This document shows positions 62,443 through 64,000 of a stretch of DNA of 64,000 nucleotides, piece after piece. The DNA lies in contig NZ_AUIA01000013.1 of assembly GCF_000423465.1 (NCBI RefSeq), positions 106,446-170,445 of the forward strand, read 5' to 3'. The DNA comes from Propionicicella superfundia DSM 22317 (GTDB taxonomy: Bacteria > Actinomycetota > Actinomycetes > Propionibacteriales > Propionibacteriaceae). The notes under the pieces were generated by a model that was not told the origin of the DNA, made no database searches, and was given only the letters and a program-made list of their open reading frames with translations. Each line of letters opens with the position of its first letter. The stretch's first letter is position 1. The translations under genes and the position numbers were made by a program.

Positions 62443-62613
62443 GTGACCGCCAGGTTGTGAGGCATTCCAGCCGGGTGAGCCGCCCGCCGCGGGCTGACCG
62501 CCACCTTGTACGGGCTACGCGGCCCGGATCCGGCGCCGTATGCCTTACAACCTGGCGGTCATCGGCCGCGGGCCGCGCCCACCGGGCCGGTATGCCTCAC
62601 AAGCTGGCGGTCA
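62443..62613. repeat. Cluster of four family-C palindromic units
   Basis: Units: GTGACCGCCAGGTTGTGAGG at 62443, a diverged CTGACCGCCACCTTGTACGG at 62494, then two inverted units, reverse complement TGACCGCCAGGTTGTAAGGC (ending about 62561) and TGACCGCCAGCTTGTGAGGC (ending about 62612). Two plus two in opposite directions can form large cruciforms. Related to 51741-51809. Confidence 0.8.
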
Positions 62614-62636
62614 ACCATCTCGGAACAGTGAGAAGG

Positions 62637-62821
62637 GGGGCCGGCGGCGGGCAGCGCCGCCGGCCCCGGAGGCGTCGGGCCGAGCCGGGCCTCGACGCCC
62701 CCTGAGCGGGTCGGCGACCTTGGGGAGGCTCACCGCCAACCCGCGCTCGGGTGACCGGCTGAGAAGTCCTGAGACCTCAGCCGGTCGGGGGAGGTGGCGG
62801 AGATCCGAGATCTCCGCCACC
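62637..62821 (-). terminator. Series of three strong hairpins
   Basis: Stem 1: 62637-62648 with 62656-62667, 12 bp GC-only. Stem 2: GACCGGCTGAG (62753-62763) with CTCAGCCGGTC (62776-62786). Stem 3: GGTGGCGGAGATC (62793-62805) with GATCTCCGCCACC (62809-62821), 13 bp and a 3-base loop. They lie downstream of the 63.5-kb surface-protein gene and could end its transcript, although about 670 bases separate them from the stop codon. Confidence 0.5.
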
Positions 62822-63488
62822 CGGAGGCGTGGGACCCGGGGGGTGTCCCACACCGCTCAGGAGTGGCCGGTGCCCCCGACCGCTCGGGCTCTCGGCCACG
62901 AGCGACGCAACGCCGCGCCGTGCCACCCGCGCGCCTCCCGGCGGGCGCCGGGGTCGGCGAATGCCGCTCGCCGACGGCACGGGGAATGCTGACAGTGCTG
63001 CGGACGACGGCACCGTCTCAGAAGGCCCACTGTTCGCGGGGCGGCCACGTCGAATGATCCAGGCATGACCCTCGTCATTGCGACCATTATTCGGTCGCTT
63101 CTTTTTCTCATTGAATTTCCGTGACAACCCCACGTGACAGCACCGGTCGCACCACGCACCCGATGTCGTTGCCTGCACGTCATCCCCTGTCACGTCCCAC
63201 TTCGCAACACGATGACCGTCATCATCGCAGTTCTCGCGAAATCAGCACAAAGTGCATGTCGACCGTGATCTACAGCGGACGAAAGCTCTTGATCCAAATC
63301 AAACACGCCTGCCCTGACAACGGATTGATCTGACTATGCAGGCTAACTTCATTCGTCGACGGCAAGGGATTCACGGTGGGCTTCGACGAAGGCCGCACCA
63401 CCTCGATCCGGCCTCGCCGACGCGTGACGAACGGCGCAAGACCCGAGGAGCCTCTTCTCCTCCCGCAGCGAGACCCGCCGGCCCGGTC
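62822..63488. other. Region without a recognisable gene
   Basis: About 670 bases. Short open frames exist on both strands, but none has a ribosome site, a family match or a consistent codon pattern. From about 63060 to 63360 the DNA is clearly less GC-rich than the genes around it, which suggests regulatory or decayed DNA. I see no RNA gene. Confidence 0.5.
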
Positions 63489-64000
63489 TCAGCGGCCGCG
63501 TCGGGCGCTCCTCCTCGTCACGGCAGCTCCCGCAGCGATCAACAACGCCCCGACAACCGCGACGACACCGCTCTCGGCACCGGTGGCGGCGAGCCGCCGG
63601 TCCGTGACGGCGTGCGCCTGGGTCGGCGAAGCCGAGACCGACCGTGTCGCGGAGGCCGGGACCGACGGTGTCGCGGAGGCCGGAGTCGGCGAAGCCGGGA
63701 CCGACGGCGTCGCGGAGGCCGGTGTCGGCGAAGCCGGGACCGATGGCGTCGCGGAGACCGACGACGTCGGGATCCGCTCCAGCGTGTTGGTGATCGTCAC
63801 GGTCTGTGACGGCATGCACGTCTGCCATTCCTCCAAAGAGAGCATGCGCAGCCCGAGCGCGGAATAGTCGACCCGCAGATAGCCGTCCTCATCGGTCGAC
63901 ACCGCGTCCGGATACTCGTCCTGAATCTCCTGCGCGATCACCCCCACCCACACCGTGGACGGATCGGCGATGTAGCGGAACGTGTACAACTGGATCCCGT
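63489..64000 (-). CDS. Surface protein C-terminus with S74 chaperone-like domain and LAATG anchor
   Basis: Only the last 169 or so codons are present; the frame is open through the right edge (GIQLYTFRYIADPSTVWVG). The visible start of this fragment resembles the intramolecular chaperone domain of peptidase family S74 (endosialidase/tail-spike chaperone): WVGVIAQEIQDEYPDAV then VDYSALGLRML. A stalk of 13-residue repeats (SATPSVPASPTPA, two full units and a partial third) follows, then LAATG, a hydrophobic helix and RRSARRGR, a sortase signal. In S74 proteins the domain trimerises the fibre and is often cut off by itself; here it is followed by a wall anchor. Confidence 0.75.
   Translation of the reverse strand, partial: GIQLYTFRYIADPSTVWVGVIAQEIQDEYPDAVSTDEDGYLRVDYSALGLRMLSLEEWQTCMPSQTVTITNTLERIPTSSVSATPSVPASPTPASATPSVPASPTPASATPSVPASATRSVSASPTQAHAVTDRRLAATGAESGVVAVVGALLIAAGAAVTRRSARRGR

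Noticed and set aside
62443..62613. CRISPR-like repeats
   Set aside because: Units are unequal, in mixed orientation, without regular spacers and with no cas genes nearby.
62641..63809. Several open frames of 60-160 codons on both strands
   Set aside because: No ribosome sites, low-complexity Arg/Pro/Ser composition, and overlap with hairpins or with the sorting-signal gene.
1..64000. tRNA, rRNA or transposase genes
   Set aside because: Looked for TpsiC-like GGTTCGAATCC words, rRNA cores and DDE motifs by eye; none found convincing.

Overview
The window is high-GC DNA from a Gram-positive actinobacterium. Evidence: strong G/C third-position bias in every real gene, several starts preceded by a TAnnnT box only 5-8 nt upstream (leaderless-type promoters), a lipoprotein and sortase-substrate complement, a DLW-39-type micro-protein, and an 'anchored-repeat' metal ABC transporter of the kind first named from Propionibacterium acnes. 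A member of the Propionibacteriaceae or a close relative is my inference, not something the sequence proves. I see no rRNA, tRNA, CRISPR array, transposase or phage module.

Layout. 1-3.2 kb: a glucitol/sorbitol-type PTS operon on the minus strand (PRD regulator, GutM, SrlA, start of SrlE). 3.5-5.8 kb: asparaginase and M20 peptidase pair. 5.9-9.7 kb: YraQ-type permease, its TIGR03943 partner and a membrane-anchored beta-propeller, with a small membrane protein facing away. 9.8-12.5 kb: a glycine-rich sortase-anchored surface protein. 12.5-19.8 kb: thiol peroxidase, dihydroxyacetone kinase DhaL/DhaK, a DLW-39 micro-protein, an unrecognised 553-aa protein, then an FGGY sugar kinase and a 2-hydroxyacid dehydrogenase. 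19.9-23.1 kb: a two-component system, Tag glycosylase and a sigma-like protein. 23.3-26.2 kb: a MetQNI importer behind what looks like a Met/Cys-codon leader-peptide attenuator. 26.2-28.4 kb: an MFS transporter with a structured leader, and an NrtR-like Nudix regulator with an AT-rich operator over its own start. 28.6-35.5 kb: a transglutaminase / ATP-grasp / alpha-E / transglutaminase cluster. 35.7-45.8 kb: Fpg-family glycosylase, Aat, a YVTN-propeller surface protein, NagA, a HAD phosphatase, EcsC-like protein, amidohydrolase, IlvD and an F420-type oxidoreductase. 45.9-51.7 kb: YhgE/Pip protein, an MMPL transporter with an unusual C-terminal ABC-like tail, and a divergent TetR regulator with a double palindromic operator.

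51.7-62.4 kb is the most distinctive region: a seven-gene minus-strand locus for an anchored-repeat metal importer. It has a 1145-aa three-repeat wall protein, a ZnuA-like lipoprotein with a circularly permuted repeat inserted in its middle, a second membrane-anchored repeat protein, ATPase, permease, a lytic transglycosylase, and an LADTG-anchored repeat protein. It starts at a near-consensus promoter next to a Zur-box-like palindrome, and related palindromic repeat units lie on both sides of it. All six repeat copies keep G-H-x-D and H-x-H signatures, so a zinc relay from cell wall to membrane is a reasonable, testable hypothesis. The right edge holds the C-terminus of another surface protein with an S74-type chaperone domain and an LAATG signal.

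Three families of dispersed intergenic palindromes occur (about 3.4/37.4/43.1 kb; 23.3/35.6 kb; 51.7/62.5 kb). All four sorting signals read [LI]A[DA]TG, as expected for a class E sortase.
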